Below, in pieces: positions 25,305 to 34,277 of a stretch of DNA of 64,000 bases. The stretch is from positions 2,852,001 to 2,916,000 of the forward strand of contig NZ_AP023396.1 in the NCBI RefSeq assembly GCF_014466955.1, written 5' to 3'. The DNA is from Nocardia wallacei (lineage in GTDB: Bacteria > Actinomycetota > Actinomycetes > Mycobacteriales > Mycobacteriaceae). The position numbers were made by a program, and so were the translations under genes. The notes beneath the pieces are model-generated. The model was not told the DNA's origin and made no database searches. It saw only the letters and a program-made list of their open reading frames with translations. The first letter of the stretch is position 1. Each line of letters opens with the position of its first letter.

Positions 25305-28238
25305 GTGTCGGTGGTATCACCGGGACGAGGTGTCCGGCCACTGGTAGGGCGTGAGGCGCCGCTGCGCGTATTGGAGTCGGGGTTGATGACCGTGCGAACC
25401 GGGGCGTCCGCGGCGATCTCGGTGATCGGCGAACCCGGCATCGGCAAGACCCGGCTGCTGCGGGAGGCGGTGTCGCGCGCCGAGATCCTCGGCTTCCGGG
25501 TGCTCGGCGCTCGCGGCACCGAACTGGAACACGAGATTCCCTTCGGCGTCGTGATCGACGCGCTCGACCAGCCCGTGGGCGCGCTGCGCCCCGACGAAGT
25601 GCGGGACCTCGACGCCGACGCGCTGGCGGAGCTGGCGCGCCTGCTTCCGGCACTGGCCCGGTGGGCCTCCCCGCTGGCGACGCCGTTGCAGATCGAGCGG
25701 CACCGCTGCCACCGCGCGCTCCGTATCGCCTTGCGGCAGCTGACTTCTCGGCAACCGGTACTGCTCGTGCTGGACGACGTGCACTGGGCCGACCACGCCT
25801 CGGTGGAATTCATCGCGTACCTGCTGCGGCACCGAGTGCCGAGGTTGGCCCTGCTGCTCGCCCATCGTGCCCGGCAGCTCCCGGACGCCTACGCCTCGGT
25901 GCTCGCGCCCGCCGTGTACGACGGGACACTCACCCCGCTCGAGCTCGGGCCGCTGACCGTGGCGGAGGCCGCCGAACTACTCCCGGAATACCCGCTGACC
26001 TGCACGGAACTGGCCGAGCTGCATGCCGAATGCGGCGGCAACCCCTTCTACCTCCTCGAACTCGCCCGCGCGCGGCTCCGTTCCGGCGCCTCCGCTCCAC
26101 CCGGCATGCTCACCCCCGACGAGTCGGGGGTGCCGCCCGCCATCGCGGCGGCACTGGAGCAGGAAGTACGGGCGCTCACCCCGCCCGCGCGGCTGCTGCT
26201 GCAGGCCGCGGCCGTCACCGGCGGCGTATTCGACATGGAGCTGGCCCTCGCGGTCTCCGACCTGACCGAGGACGAATCACGCGGCGCGGTGGACGAATTG
26301 GTGCGGTCCGGGATCGTGCAGGAAACCCGGGCGCCCGGCCGCCTCGGATTCCGCCATCCCATCGTGCGACTCGCCATCTATCAGCGCGCCGGATACGGCT
26401 GGCGGCGGCGCGCGCATCGCCGGGCCGCGGCGGCGCTGGCCCGTCGCGGCGCGGCGTTGCCGGTGCGCGCTCATCACATCGAGTACTGCGCCGAGGTCGG
26501 TGACGAGCAGGCGATCGAACTGCTGACCGAGGCGGGCGTCTCCGCCGCACCACGCGCTCCCGCCGCGGCGGCACGGTGGTTCCGCGCGGCCCTGCGCCTG
26601 CTGCCCGACGCCGCGGCGGCGCAGCGACGGCTGTCGCTGTCGATGGCACTCGCCGACGCGCTCAGCGTGACCGGTCACCTCGGTGAATGCAGCGCGGTGC
26701 TGCGCGAGGCGCTGGCGCTGCTCCCGGCCGGCGAACTCACCGACCGGGTGGCGGTCATGGCTCGCATCGCCCTGACCGAGCAGCGGCTGGGCAATGCCGC
26801 GGAGGGACGGCGGCTGCTCACCGCCGCCCTGTCGCTGACCACTCCCGGCAGTCTCGAGGCCGCCGGGCTGCGGCTCGAACTGGCCAAGAACCATCTGATG
26901 ATGCGTGATTGGCAGGAGGCCGCCGCGGTCACCAAGGCGGTCCAGCGCAGCGCGGGAGTGCGCGGCGACCGGCGGCTGTACCTGGTCGCCACGGCGGCCA
27001 GCGCGTACATGAGTTCCATGCACCTCGGCCAGTCGCTGGTCGACGGCCTGACCTATCTGGACGAGGCGGCCTCGGCACTGGACGGCCTGACCGACACCGA
27101 GGTCGCGCCCGCTCTGCTCGACGGGCTCACCGACGTCGCCTACACCGAGGTGGCGCTGGAACGCTGGGAGAACGCCGTGACGCACTCGGAACGGGGCATC
27201 CGGCTGTGCCGCGACACCGGACACGGGCGGCATCTGGTCGAACTCCAGCATCTGCAGGCCCTCGGACTGATGATGCAGGGGCGGCTCGAGAGCGGTCTGT
27301 CGGCGGCGGCAACGGCCGTGGAAACCGCTCTGCTGCTGGACAATTCGCCTATCGTAGCGCTCACCGAGGCGACCCGCTGCTGGCTGCTGATGCTGCTGGG
27401 CCGCACCACCGACGCGCTGGCCTCCGGTGCGCTCGCGATGCGAGTCAACGCGCGGATGCCGAGCGCGATGAACGCCTGGCACGCCCCGCTGGTCTACGGT
27501 TGCGCGCTCGTCGAGGCGGGCCGCCACCGCCAGGGGCGGCAGGAACTGGTGCGGGTCGCGGGCGGCGAACTGCACGACGCGATGTTCCCGACCACCATGC
27601 CGCACTTCTACCGATTCCTCGTCGACGCCGAACTGGCACTCGGCCTGGTGGAAGCGGCCGAGCGGACCACGCGGCACGTCGAGGAGATCGTCGCGGCCAT
27701 GCCCGCCATGCACATGCGCCGCGGCGACGCGCGGTACTGCCGGGCGCGGGTGCAGTCGGTCCGCGAGGAGACCCGCGCGGCCGCCGCCAGCGCGGAGCAG
27801 GCGGTGCTGGCCTACGACGCCGCCCGCACGCCCGTCGACGCCGCTCGCTCGCGCGTCCTGTTCGGCCACGTGCTGGCCGACCTGGACGATTTCGCCTCGG
27901 CGCGACGGGAATTCGACAGCGCGCTGGCGGCGGCCGAACTGTGCGGGGCCGGACGGGTCGTCGAACGGGCGCGCGCGGGGCTGCGCCGGATAGGGGAGCG
28001 CCACTCCGACCGATCCGGCGGTGCGGTGACACGCCTGGGCGGGCTCACCGAGCGGCAATCGGAGATCGTCAACCGGGTGGTCCTCGGCCGGACCAACCGG
28101 CAGATCTCGCAGGAACTCTACGTCAGCGAGAAGACGGTCGAGGCGCACCTCACCCGCTTGTACACCAAGTTCGGCATCTCCTCCCGCGCCGAACTGGCCG
28201 CGCTGGCGGCCAGCGAGCGGATCCGGCCGCACACCTGA
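25305..28238 (+). CDS. LAL-type LuxR regulator (large ATP-binding)
   Basis: A 977-residue regulator with the standard LAL layout. An N-terminal AAA ATPase has Walker A GEPGIGKT (residues ~45-52) and Walker B LLVLDDVHWAD (~160-170). A long TPR-like helical middle follows, and the C-terminal LuxR helix-turn-helix is LTERQSEIVNRVVLGRTNRQ, ISQELYVSEKTVEAHL. GTG 25305 follows CTGGAGG. LAL proteins usually activate secondary-metabolite or catabolic genes. Its position opposite the type III PKS operon, with a PimM-like palindrome between, makes it the likely cluster-specific activator. Confidence 0.9.
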   Translation: MSVVSPGRGVRPLVGREAPLRVLESGLMTVRTGASAAISVIGEPGIGKTRLLREAVSRAEILGFRVLGARGTELEHEIPFGVVIDALDQPVGALRPDEVRDLDADALAELARLLPALARWASPLATPLQIERHRCHRALRIALRQLTSRQPVLLVLDDVHWADHASVEFIAYLLRHRVPRLALLLAHRARQLPDAYASVLAPAVYDGTLTPLELGPLTVAEAAELLPEYPLTCTELAELHAECGGNPFYLLELARARLRSGASAPPGMLTPDESGVPPAIAAALEQEVRALTPPARLLLQAAAVTGGVFDMELALAVSDLTEDESRGAVDELVRSGIVQETRAPGRLGFRHPIVRLAIYQRAGYGWRRRAHRRAAAALARRGAALPVRAHHIEYCAEVGDEQAIELLTEAGVSAAPRAPAAAARWFRAALRLLPDAAAAQRRLSLSMALADALSVTGHLGECSAVLREALALLPAGELTDRVAVMARIALTEQRLGNAAEGRRLLTAALSLTTPGSLEAAGLRLELAKNHLMMRDWQEAAAVTKAVQRSAGVRGDRRLYLVATAASAYMSSMHLGQSLVDGLTYLDEAASALDGLTDTEVAPALLDGLTDVAYTEVALERWENAVTHSERGIRLCRDTGHGRHLVELQHLQALGLMMQGRLESGLSAAATAVETALLLDNSPIVALTEATRCWLLMLLGRTTDALASGALAMRVNARMPSAMNAWHAPLVYGCALVEAGRHRQGRQELVRVAGGELHDAMFPTTMPHFYRFLVDAELALGLVEAAERTTRHVEEIVAAMPAMHMRRGDARYCRARVQSVREETRAAAASAEQAVLAYDAARTPVDAARSRVLFGHVLADLDDFASARREFDSALAAAELCGAGRVVERARAGLRRIGERHSDRSGGAVTRLGGLTERQSEIVNRVVLGRTNRQISQELYVSEKTVEAHLTRLYTKFGISSRAELAALAASERIRPHT

Positions 28239-28335
28239 ATTCCCGGAGCCACGGCGCGCGGAAGCCGGTAGCGGCACGGCCGCATTGGTAGAGTCGGGAC
28301 GCTGATCGGGTCGGCAAGACATGAGGAGACTAGGG

Positions 28336-28674
28336 ATGGCTGAGGTCGTGGTCGCCGAGGTTCGGTCGGATAGCCAGCCCAGGTCCGGGCAGAAGGGCCG
28401 ATCGAGCGCGAACTTCTCGCTCGCCGATGTTCCCGACGGTGCCCGGGAACTGGTGTGGCGCACCGAACCCGACCACGCGGCGATCAGATTCAGTGTGCTG
28501 GCGGACGTCCGGGCCAATTACGACAAGCCGGTGCTGTCGAACATCGTCTCCGGCTCGCGGACGCCCGTCCCGCGGGAGCGACAGTCGTTGTCGCGCCGGG
28601 GTTTCTACATCGCCCACCCGTCCGGCTCGCCGGACGGCGGCTTCGTGGTTCGGGTCTACGCCCTGCTGCCCTGA
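28336..28674 (+). CDS. hypothetical protein
   Basis: A 112-residue soluble protein from ATG 28336, just after GAGGAGACTAGGG; TAGAGT at 28289-28294 is a plausible -10. It has no signal peptide or membrane helix. The N-terminus is polar and probably disordered (RSDSQPRSGQKGRSSANFS), the C-terminal part more ordered (RRGFYIAHPSGSPDGGFVVR, then VYALLP). No family recognised. Its last 19 bp overlap the end of the convergent thioesterase gene. Confidence 0.6.
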   Translation: MAEVVVAEVRSDSQPRSGQKGRSSANFSLADVPDGARELVWRTEPDHAAIRFSVLADVRANYDKPVLSNIVSGSRTPVPRERQSLSRRGFYIAHPSGSPDGGFVVRVYALLP

Positions 28675-29450
28675 GCCACCGGCTCGATGCGCGCCAATGT
28701 CCGTGCACTGCCGTCGACTTCGAGTTGCACGTGCAGCGCGGCGTCGTCCTGCCAGGCGCGGATCGACACCTCGTCGCCCGCCATCACGGCACCGGCGTGC
28801 TCGAGGATCACCCGGTGCGGCAGCGCGGCCGCGGCGGGAAACCGCGCCAGCGCCTCCTCGACCGCTTCCCAGTGCACGGCATTGTTGACGTGCCCGTAGC
28901 GGTCGACGTCGGTGACGCGCAACGGGAACGGCCACACCTCGGCCTCGGGATCGGTCCACTCGTGCAGCGCGGCGCGCCACCGCAGCCGATGCTCCGTGGT
29001 CGCCGCGAGCATCGGTGCCATGAAACGGTCGCTCATCCGCGCCGGCCGCGCGCCCTCGATGTCCACGTGGATGAGGAACATCTCCGTCTCGATCAGGCCG
29101 CCGTGCTCGCTGCGCACCTGAATACGCATGTTGCACCAGCGATTCGACAGCGCCGACGGCCAGCGGCGCAGGTGCACGCGATCGCCGAACTCGATCGGCC
29201 GCAGGACGTCGATCACGGTGCGGCGCACGATCCAGCCCGGATGCAGGTCGCCCTCCTCGACCACCTGCAGATGGTCGTACCCGATGTCCTGCAGATACCG
29301 GGCCACCGCATCGAGCCGCAGTCGCTCGTCGCCGCCGGTGTCGCCGAGCCGCACCGGCCATTCCTCGTGGAAGGCCCGGCTCTCGTCCGGGCACGGCGGC
29401 AGCGGAAACGCGATCTGTGCCGAACGGTCGGCGGTGCTGACGGCGCCCAT
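28656..29450 (-). CDS. acyl-ACP thioesterase (FatA/FatB-like)
   Basis: A 264-residue protein with two tandem hotdog domains. Domain 1 contains DAVARYLQDIGYDHLQVVEE and GWIVRRTVIDVLRPIEFGD. Domain 2 contains PLRVTDVDRYGHVNNAVHWE, which matches the catalytic D-x-N-x-H-V-N-N pattern. Such enzymes release fatty acids from acyl carrier protein and are common in mycolata. ATG 29450 is supported by GAAAGGAG just upstream. It converges on the hypothetical gene at 28336. Confidence 0.8.
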   Translation of the reverse strand: MGAVSTADRSAQIAFPLPPCPDESRAFHEEWPVRLGDTGGDERLRLDAVARYLQDIGYDHLQVVEEGDLHPGWIVRRTVIDVLRPIEFGDRVHLRRWPSALSNRWCNMRIQVRSEHGGLIETEMFLIHVDIEGARPARMSDRFMAPMLAATTEHRLRWRAALHEWTDPEAEVWPFPLRVTDVDRYGHVNNAVHWEAVEEALARFPAAAALPHRVILEHAGAVMAGDEVSIRAWQDDAALHVQLEVDGSARTLARIEPVAQGSRA

Positions 29451-29811
29451 GCACGCTCCTTTCGCAGGTTCCGCGCGAGCCTACCCACCGGAGCTCCCCG
29501 CCATCCGATCCGACACGGCGCGCGTGACCGCGATCCGGTCGGAGCGGTGAACGTCAGCCGGGGCGAGACGGTCCACGCGGTCGGTGAGCACGTCCGGCCG
29601 GGCCGAAGGTGTGCGCGGAATGCGGGTGAGTACGGTGCTCGGCCGCGTGCTCGTGTGCCGTGACCCGCGCAGTCGGCGGGCAACCGGTTGTCGTGGCGGC
29701 ACGGTGCGGAGCCCCGGGGCGCGGGGCTTCGATGTAGCGAGCCGGAATTCTCGTGCTCTCCGTCGGCGCGGATGCGGCGGGGATGTCGGTGGTCGTCGTT
29801 AGGCTGCGGAC
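29451..29811. other. intergenic stretch, no gene supported
   Basis: About 360 bp holding the upstream regions of the divergent thioesterase and hypothetical genes. TAGGCT at 29800-29805 is the likely -10 of the gene at 29812. The open frames here are short, arginine-rich and lack ribosome sites. Confidence 0.55.
29800..29805 (+). promoter_or_regulatory. -10 element, leaderless layout
   Basis: TAGGCT six bases before ATG 29812, with no ribosome site between. Same geometry as at 6901, 30526, 31363 and 46714. Confidence 0.45.
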
Positions 29812-30516
29812 ATGGTGAGGTCCGATACGGCGGTACGCCGCTTGCTGCGTGAGATGGGAAAGTTGCTGCAGCCGTACGGGTTCGAGGGCACGGAGCCGAC
29901 ATGGGTGCGGGTCGCGGCGGGCGGCGTCGCGTCGGTGGGCCGCACCCGGGTGTCACGGTCATGGTCCGGCGGGCGGCAGGAGATCGCGTTCGGGCTGGCG
30001 GTGAACGCGACGCCCACCGCGTGGTGGGAGTTCTGCAACTGGCGCAACGCGCAGCTCGGTGTGCCGACCGTGCCGCTCGCGGCGGCGAGTGGCCCCGGCC
30101 TGCTCGGCGCGGAGGCATTGCCGGACGAGCTGACCAGGATGTGGACGCTGCGCTCGGACGCGCGACAACCGGGTCAGCATGTCCTGCAAGACGATATCGA
30201 GGCCGTCCGCGCCGAGCTGCCGCGTCGGGTGCACGCCTACGCGCGCCGGGCACTGCGGCTGCTCGAGCCGGACCGTTATCTCGACGAGTTGTCGGCCCGG
30301 CCCGTGGCGGGCGGCCGATACCGGGAGGCGATGGTCGTCCTGCTCGCCGAGCGCGGCCCCGGCGCGCGCTTGGACGCCGAATGCGAGGAACTGCGCCGAT
30401 GTTTCGCGGTCGGCGACGCCCGCGCCTACGCGGAGCAGGTCATCGGCTATGCCCGCGCCCGCGCCGACGGTCTGATGCGCGCACCGACCGGTGATTTCGC
30501 CGATACGCCGTCGTAG
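29812..30516 (+). CDS. hypothetical protein, possibly DUF4304-like
   Basis: A 234-residue cytosolic protein. The N-terminus MVRSDTAVRRLLREMGKLLQ, then PYGFEGTEPTWVRV, has the helix-then-GF pattern of DUF4304 proteins (KPLGF followed by a beta-rich part). AFGLAVNATPTAWWEFCNWR fits the expected strand region. Function of that family is unknown. The C-terminal half is helical. The ATG follows TAGGCT by six bases, suggesting a leaderless mRNA. The DUF4328-like gene starts 23 bp after it with its own apparent -10. Confidence 0.6.
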   Translation: MVRSDTAVRRLLREMGKLLQPYGFEGTEPTWVRVAAGGVASVGRTRVSRSWSGGRQEIAFGLAVNATPTAWWEFCNWRNAQLGVPTVPLAAASGPGLLGAEALPDELTRMWTLRSDARQPGQHVLQDDIEAVRAELPRRVHAYARRALRLLEPDRYLDELSARPVAGGRYREAMVVLLAERGPGARLDAECEELRRCFAVGDARAYAEQVIGYARARADGLMRAPTGDFADTPS

Positions 30517-30525
30517 TCCGGCCCA

Positions 30526-30531
30526 TACAGT
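30526..30531 (+). promoter_or_regulatory. -10 element, leaderless layout
   Basis: TACAGT seven bases before GTG 30539, no ribosome site between. Confidence 0.4.
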
Positions 30532-30538
30532 GGTCCGG

Positions 30539-31279
30539 GTGATGCGACAACGGCACTCCGGCATCCGCCCCGATCCGAATCTCGCGGGACCGCCGAGGGG
30601 GAGTCCGCCGCGGCTGCGGTCGCTGCGCGGACCGGCGTACGCCATCCTTGTCGCCGTCGCCGTCGTTCTGGTCTTCCGGCTCGTCGAGTGGGGTATCCAC
30701 GTGCGCAACTACCTGTTGCACGCGGATTTCGAGAACGGGGAGCTGGAACGCGCGCAGTACCTGACGGATCTGGAAGCCGCCCGGTCGTGGCTCGGGATCA
30801 CCACCGTGACGATGCTCGCCCAAGCGGTCGCGGGCGTGCTGTTCGTCGTCTGGTTGTACCGAGCGCGGAGCAACGCCGACGCGCTTTCCCCTGCGCGGCA
30901 CCGTCTTCCGCGGGTCTGGGCGGTGCTCGGCTTCCTGCCGTTGCTGAACTTCGCGCTGCCGCCGATCGTGCTGGACGACGTGCAGCGCGCCGTGCACCCC
31001 GATACACCCCTTGCGGCGGTGCGCCCGCGTGGCAACTCGACGACGGCCGTGGTCACCCTCTGGTGGCTGTCGTTCGTCCTCGGTTCGCTACTGCTCGCGA
31101 TCCTGTCCCTGGCCATGTCGATGGTCGGCACCCAGCCCGCCGACGCCGGGCGCTTCGGCGGCGCCGTCCTGGTCTTCCTCGCCGGTGTCGCACTCATCGG
31201 CACAGCCGCCGTCCTGCTGGCCGTGCTGCTGCGGCGAGTGGAGCGCTGGCAATCCGCGCGCGCCGCCCTGCACCGGTGA
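30539..31279 (+). CDS. DUF4328-like integral membrane protein
   Basis: About 246 residues. Cytoplasmic N-terminus, then helices at YAILVAVAVVLVFRLVEWGI, ITTVTMLAQAVAGVLFVVWL, a short one at VLGFLPLLNFALPPIVLDDV, and two near the C-terminus (LWWLSFVLGSLLLAILSLAM; AVLVFLAGVALIGTAAVLLA). YRARSNADAL after the second helix and the LPLLNFALPP segment are typical of DUF4328 proteins, which are common and uncharacterised in actinomycetes. The start is GTG 30539 (or ATG 30542 next to it), placed by TACAGT seven bases upstream. Confidence 0.7.
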   Translation: MMRQRHSGIRPDPNLAGPPRGSPPRLRSLRGPAYAILVAVAVVLVFRLVEWGIHVRNYLLHADFENGELERAQYLTDLEAARSWLGITTVTMLAQAVAGVLFVVWLYRARSNADALSPARHRLPRVWAVLGFLPLLNFALPPIVLDDVQRAVHPDTPLAAVRPRGNSTTAVVTLWWLSFVLGSLLLAILSLAMSMVGTQPADAGRFGGAVLVFLAGVALIGTAAVLLAVLLRRVERWQSARAALHR

Positions 31280-31362
31280 GCGGGTCGCCACGCGCCCGGC
31301 CCCGAGAACCGTACGAAACGGACACCTGGTCGAGTGTGGCGCCGTGGCGGCACAGCGAAGGT

Positions 31363-31368
31363 TAGGGT
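31363..31368 (+). promoter_or_regulatory. -10 element, leaderless layout
   Basis: TAGGGT seven bases before ATG 31376, no ribosome site between. Confidence 0.4.
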
Positions 31369-31375
31369 TGTCGGC

Positions 31376-33913
31376 ATGTCAGCGGGGTATTCCGGGACAG
31401 CCGAGAGTGCTGAGCGGGCGGACGATTTCGTCGGGCGCGACCGGGAACTGGACGCCCTCGTCGCGCTACTCGCGCGCGGTACCCGGCTGGTGACACTGAT
31501 CGGTCCCGGCGGCATCGGCAAGACCCGGCTGGCGGCGCAGGCGTGCCGACGCCTGGAACGGTCCCGCCGCACCGGCGTGCACTGGTGCCGCCTGGCCCGC
31601 GTTCCCGCGGGCAGCCCGGTGGCGGTCCTCGACGAGGAGATCGCCAGATCTGTTGTGTCGGCGGACTATTCGGGCCGCTCGGCGTGGGAGGCCGCGGTCA
31701 GCGCACTGTCCGGTGCGACGGCCCGGCCGGTGCTGGTGATGGACAATTGCGAGCACGTGCTGGCGAGCGCGGGGGCGGTGATCGCACGGCTGCTCGAGGC
31801 GGTCCCGGCGCTGTGTGTGGTGGCGACCAGCCGCGAGGCCGTCGGCTGGGTGGACGAGTACCGGTTCATCGTGCCGCCGCTGTCGCAGGAGCAGGCGCTG
31901 GCGTTGTTCCGCCGGCGCGCCGAGATGGCCGGGCACCCGATCGTCGGCGCGGACCAGGCGGCCGTCGCGGAAGAGATCTGCCGCCACATGGACGGGCACC
32001 CGCTGTTCGTGCGCCTGGCCGCCGGCTGCCTGGTCCGCCGGCCGCTGGCGACGATCCTCGAGCAGTTGGCGGACGACCCGGAGAGCGATCGCCGCCTGGA
32101 CTGGCCGGGCCCGGCGCTCGGTGGCGAGCCCCGGCACCGCACCATCGGCGAGGTCATCGGCTGGTCCTACGGCCTGTGCGGGGAGCAGGAGAAGCTGCTC
32201 TTCGATCGGTTGTCGGTGTTCGCCGGTGGCTACGACACCGGCCCGCCCGCCGGGCCCGCCGCGGTCGGGGCCGAGCCGGAAGCGATCCGAGCCGTCTGCG
32301 CCGACCCGGACGACGAACCCGCCGTGGCGCGAAAACCCCTCGCCCGCAACGAGATCGAGCCACTGCTGGAACGCCTGGCCGAGCAGTCGCTGGTGACCCG
32401 GCACATCAGCACCACCGCCGTGCGCTACTCACTGTCGGAGAATCTGCGCGTCTTCGCCCGGCAGCGACTGAGCGAGCGGAGTACAAGCGGCACGGACGAG
32501 CCCGCGCGGCTGGCCGCCCGCCACCGCGACTACTACCGTGACCAGGTGCTGTCCGCGGCGACCGGATGCTTCGGCCCGGCCGAGCGCGATCTGATGGCCT
32601 GGGCCGCCGGCTCGTGGAACGACATCGTGACCGCGATAGAACGTAGTCTCGCCGTGGGCGACGGCGGCACCCACGGACTGGAAATCTGTGTCGGGCTGCT
32701 GACCCTGCGCCTGCCGTTCTTCCAGGGTTCGCTGCGTGAGATGCGCGCGTGGACCGAACGCGCGCTCGCGGTCACCGGCACGGCGGCGCCGGACGAACTG
32801 CGGGTCACCGCCCGGGCGCTGTTGATCTGGATCACCCTGTGCCAGGGTGAGATTCGCCATGCCGAACGCATGCTCGACGACTGTGTCGAGGACTGCGCGC
32901 CCGGCCTCGGATCCGGCTGGCGGGAGGACCCCCGGACGGATGCCGGGTTGCCCGCGGCCGTCGATTTCGCATGGGGCGTCGAACTCATGCTGGCCCGCCG
33001 GGATCCGGTGTCGGTCACCGTCCTCGAACGCGCCCGGGACAAATTCGACCGGGCCGGGAACATCTCGGGCTCGATTCCCAGTGAACAGTTCGCGGCACTC
33101 GCGTCGGCGTTGCTCGGCCCGCCGGAGCAAGCCCGGCGCCTGGCCCAGCGCTACCTGGACCGCACGGCCGCCGCGGGCATGTCGTGGACGCGGTCGTGGG
33201 CGCAACTGACCTGGTCGATCGCATTGACCAGACTGGGTGAGCCGGTCGAGGCGCTGGCCGTGCAGCGCGCCGTGCTCCAGGCGCTGACGCCGTCGCGTGA
33301 GCAGTGGGGTGCGTTGTGGGCGGTCGAATTCCGGACCTGGTCGCTGGCGCGGCTGCTCGTCGACCCGCCGTCCGGCCGAGCGGGGGAGCGGCGCGCACCG
33401 GCCGCGCTGGCGACCGAGATCGCGCTGTTGGCAGGCGGCACCCGGCGCATGCGTGACCGGCTGGGTGTCGACATCGAGCAACTGGGTCCCTTCGCCGATT
33501 ACAGTCGCGACGCGGTGCGTGCGGCCGAAAAGGTGCTCGGCGCACGGGCTTTCGACGCGGCCGTGGCCCGCGGCGCGGAACTGCGGCCCGAGTCGAGCGA
33601 GGTGCAGCGGCTGGCGATGGGCACGCTCAGCCTCGCCGAGCGGCCGGCCCCGGCCCGGCGCGGCGGCGAGCCAGCGCCGCGCTGGCACACCCTCACGGCC
33701 GCCGAACAGGAGGTCGCCGGGCTGGCCGCGGCCGGTTGGACCAACGCCGAAATCGCCGCGCGCCGAGGACGTTCGCGCCGCACCGTCGACGCCCAGGTAG
33801 CGGCGATCCTGCAGAAACTTCAGATCACCTCCCGCTCCGCCATAACCCGCTTCGTCCCCGCCGCCTTCCCCGGCCCGGAATCACCCGGCGGCCCCACATC
33901 CGCGCCCCACTAG
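31376..33913 (+). CDS. ATP-binding LuxR family regulator (NB-ARC/AfsR-like ATPase)
   Basis: An 845-residue regulator from ATG 31376. N-terminal P-loop domain: DDFVGRDRELDALVALLARG, Walker A IGPGGIGKTRL (~45-52), Walker B PVLVMDNCEHV (~120-130), sensor VVATSREAVG and the GHPLFVRLAAG motif of NB-ARC/AP-ATPases. A long helical repeat region follows. The C-terminal LuxR-type DNA-binding domain is LTAAEQEVAGLAAAGWTNAE, IAARRGRSRRTVDAQV. This class (as Rv0386/Rv1358 types) couples ATP or ligand sensing to transcription; the target is unknown. The nearest downstream genes (34110-37647) are candidates. The proline-rich tail past residue ~830 is unstructured. Confidence 0.85.
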   Translation: MSAGYSGTAESAERADDFVGRDRELDALVALLARGTRLVTLIGPGGIGKTRLAAQACRRLERSRRTGVHWCRLARVPAGSPVAVLDEEIARSVVSADYSGRSAWEAAVSALSGATARPVLVMDNCEHVLASAGAVIARLLEAVPALCVVATSREAVGWVDEYRFIVPPLSQEQALALFRRRAEMAGHPIVGADQAAVAEEICRHMDGHPLFVRLAAGCLVRRPLATILEQLADDPESDRRLDWPGPALGGEPRHRTIGEVIGWSYGLCGEQEKLLFDRLSVFAGGYDTGPPAGPAAVGAEPEAIRAVCADPDDEPAVARKPLARNEIEPLLERLAEQSLVTRHISTTAVRYSLSENLRVFARQRLSERSTSGTDEPARLAARHRDYYRDQVLSAATGCFGPAERDLMAWAAGSWNDIVTAIERSLAVGDGGTHGLEICVGLLTLRLPFFQGSLREMRAWTERALAVTGTAAPDELRVTARALLIWITLCQGEIRHAERMLDDCVEDCAPGLGSGWREDPRTDAGLPAAVDFAWGVELMLARRDPVSVTVLERARDKFDRAGNISGSIPSEQFAALASALLGPPEQARRLAQRYLDRTAAAGMSWTRSWAQLTWSIALTRLGEPVEALAVQRAVLQALTPSREQWGALWAVEFRTWSLARLLVDPPSGRAGERRAPAALATEIALLAGGTRRMRDRLGVDIEQLGPFADYSRDAVRAAEKVLGARAFDAAVARGAELRPESSEVQRLAMGTLSLAERPAPARRGGEPAPRWHTLTAAEQEVAGLAAAGWTNAEIAARRGRSRRTVDAQVAAILQKLQITSRSAITRFVPAAFPGPESPGGPTSAPH

Positions 33914-34109
33914 CCCGCGACCGTCCGGCAGCTCAGCGCCCCGCCACCTCATGCACGGTGCTCCGGCAGCTGCGCCCCCTGGCTCGCATACCGATCCTGG
34001 CACCGATGCCGAAACCCTTACCTAGGTAGTCATCCTGGGCTCCGCGGCTGCTCGCGGTGGGCGGCCGCGTCGGCCGAGTGGCGAGCCAGTGGGAGGTGTG
34101 AGCGCGGTG

Positions 34110-34277
34110 ATGTGCTGTGTGGTGCTCGGTGGTCTGATGCTGTTCGGCCCGCGGATGGTGTGGCTGTGGCGATCGCTGCGAGCGCGGAACGGCGTGGCCG
34201 CGAGTACGGCCGTGCTCGGTGAGGTCGCCACCTCCCGGCATCTGGTGGTGTCCACTCGAGTCGGGCGGGCCCGATGA
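34110..34277 (+). CDS. small membrane protein upstream of LDI-like gene
   Basis: About 55 residues: one clear helix MCCVVLGGLMLFGPRMVWLW, then a basic tail (RSLRARNGVAASTAVLGE). GGGAGGTG lies 9-12 bases before the GTG/ATG starts at 34107/34110. Its stop overlaps the next start as ATGA, good evidence that it is translated and coupled to the LDI-like protein. No family recognised. Confidence 0.5.
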   Translation: MCCVVLGGLMLFGPRMVWLWRSLRARNGVAASTAVLGEVATSRHLVVSTRVGRAR

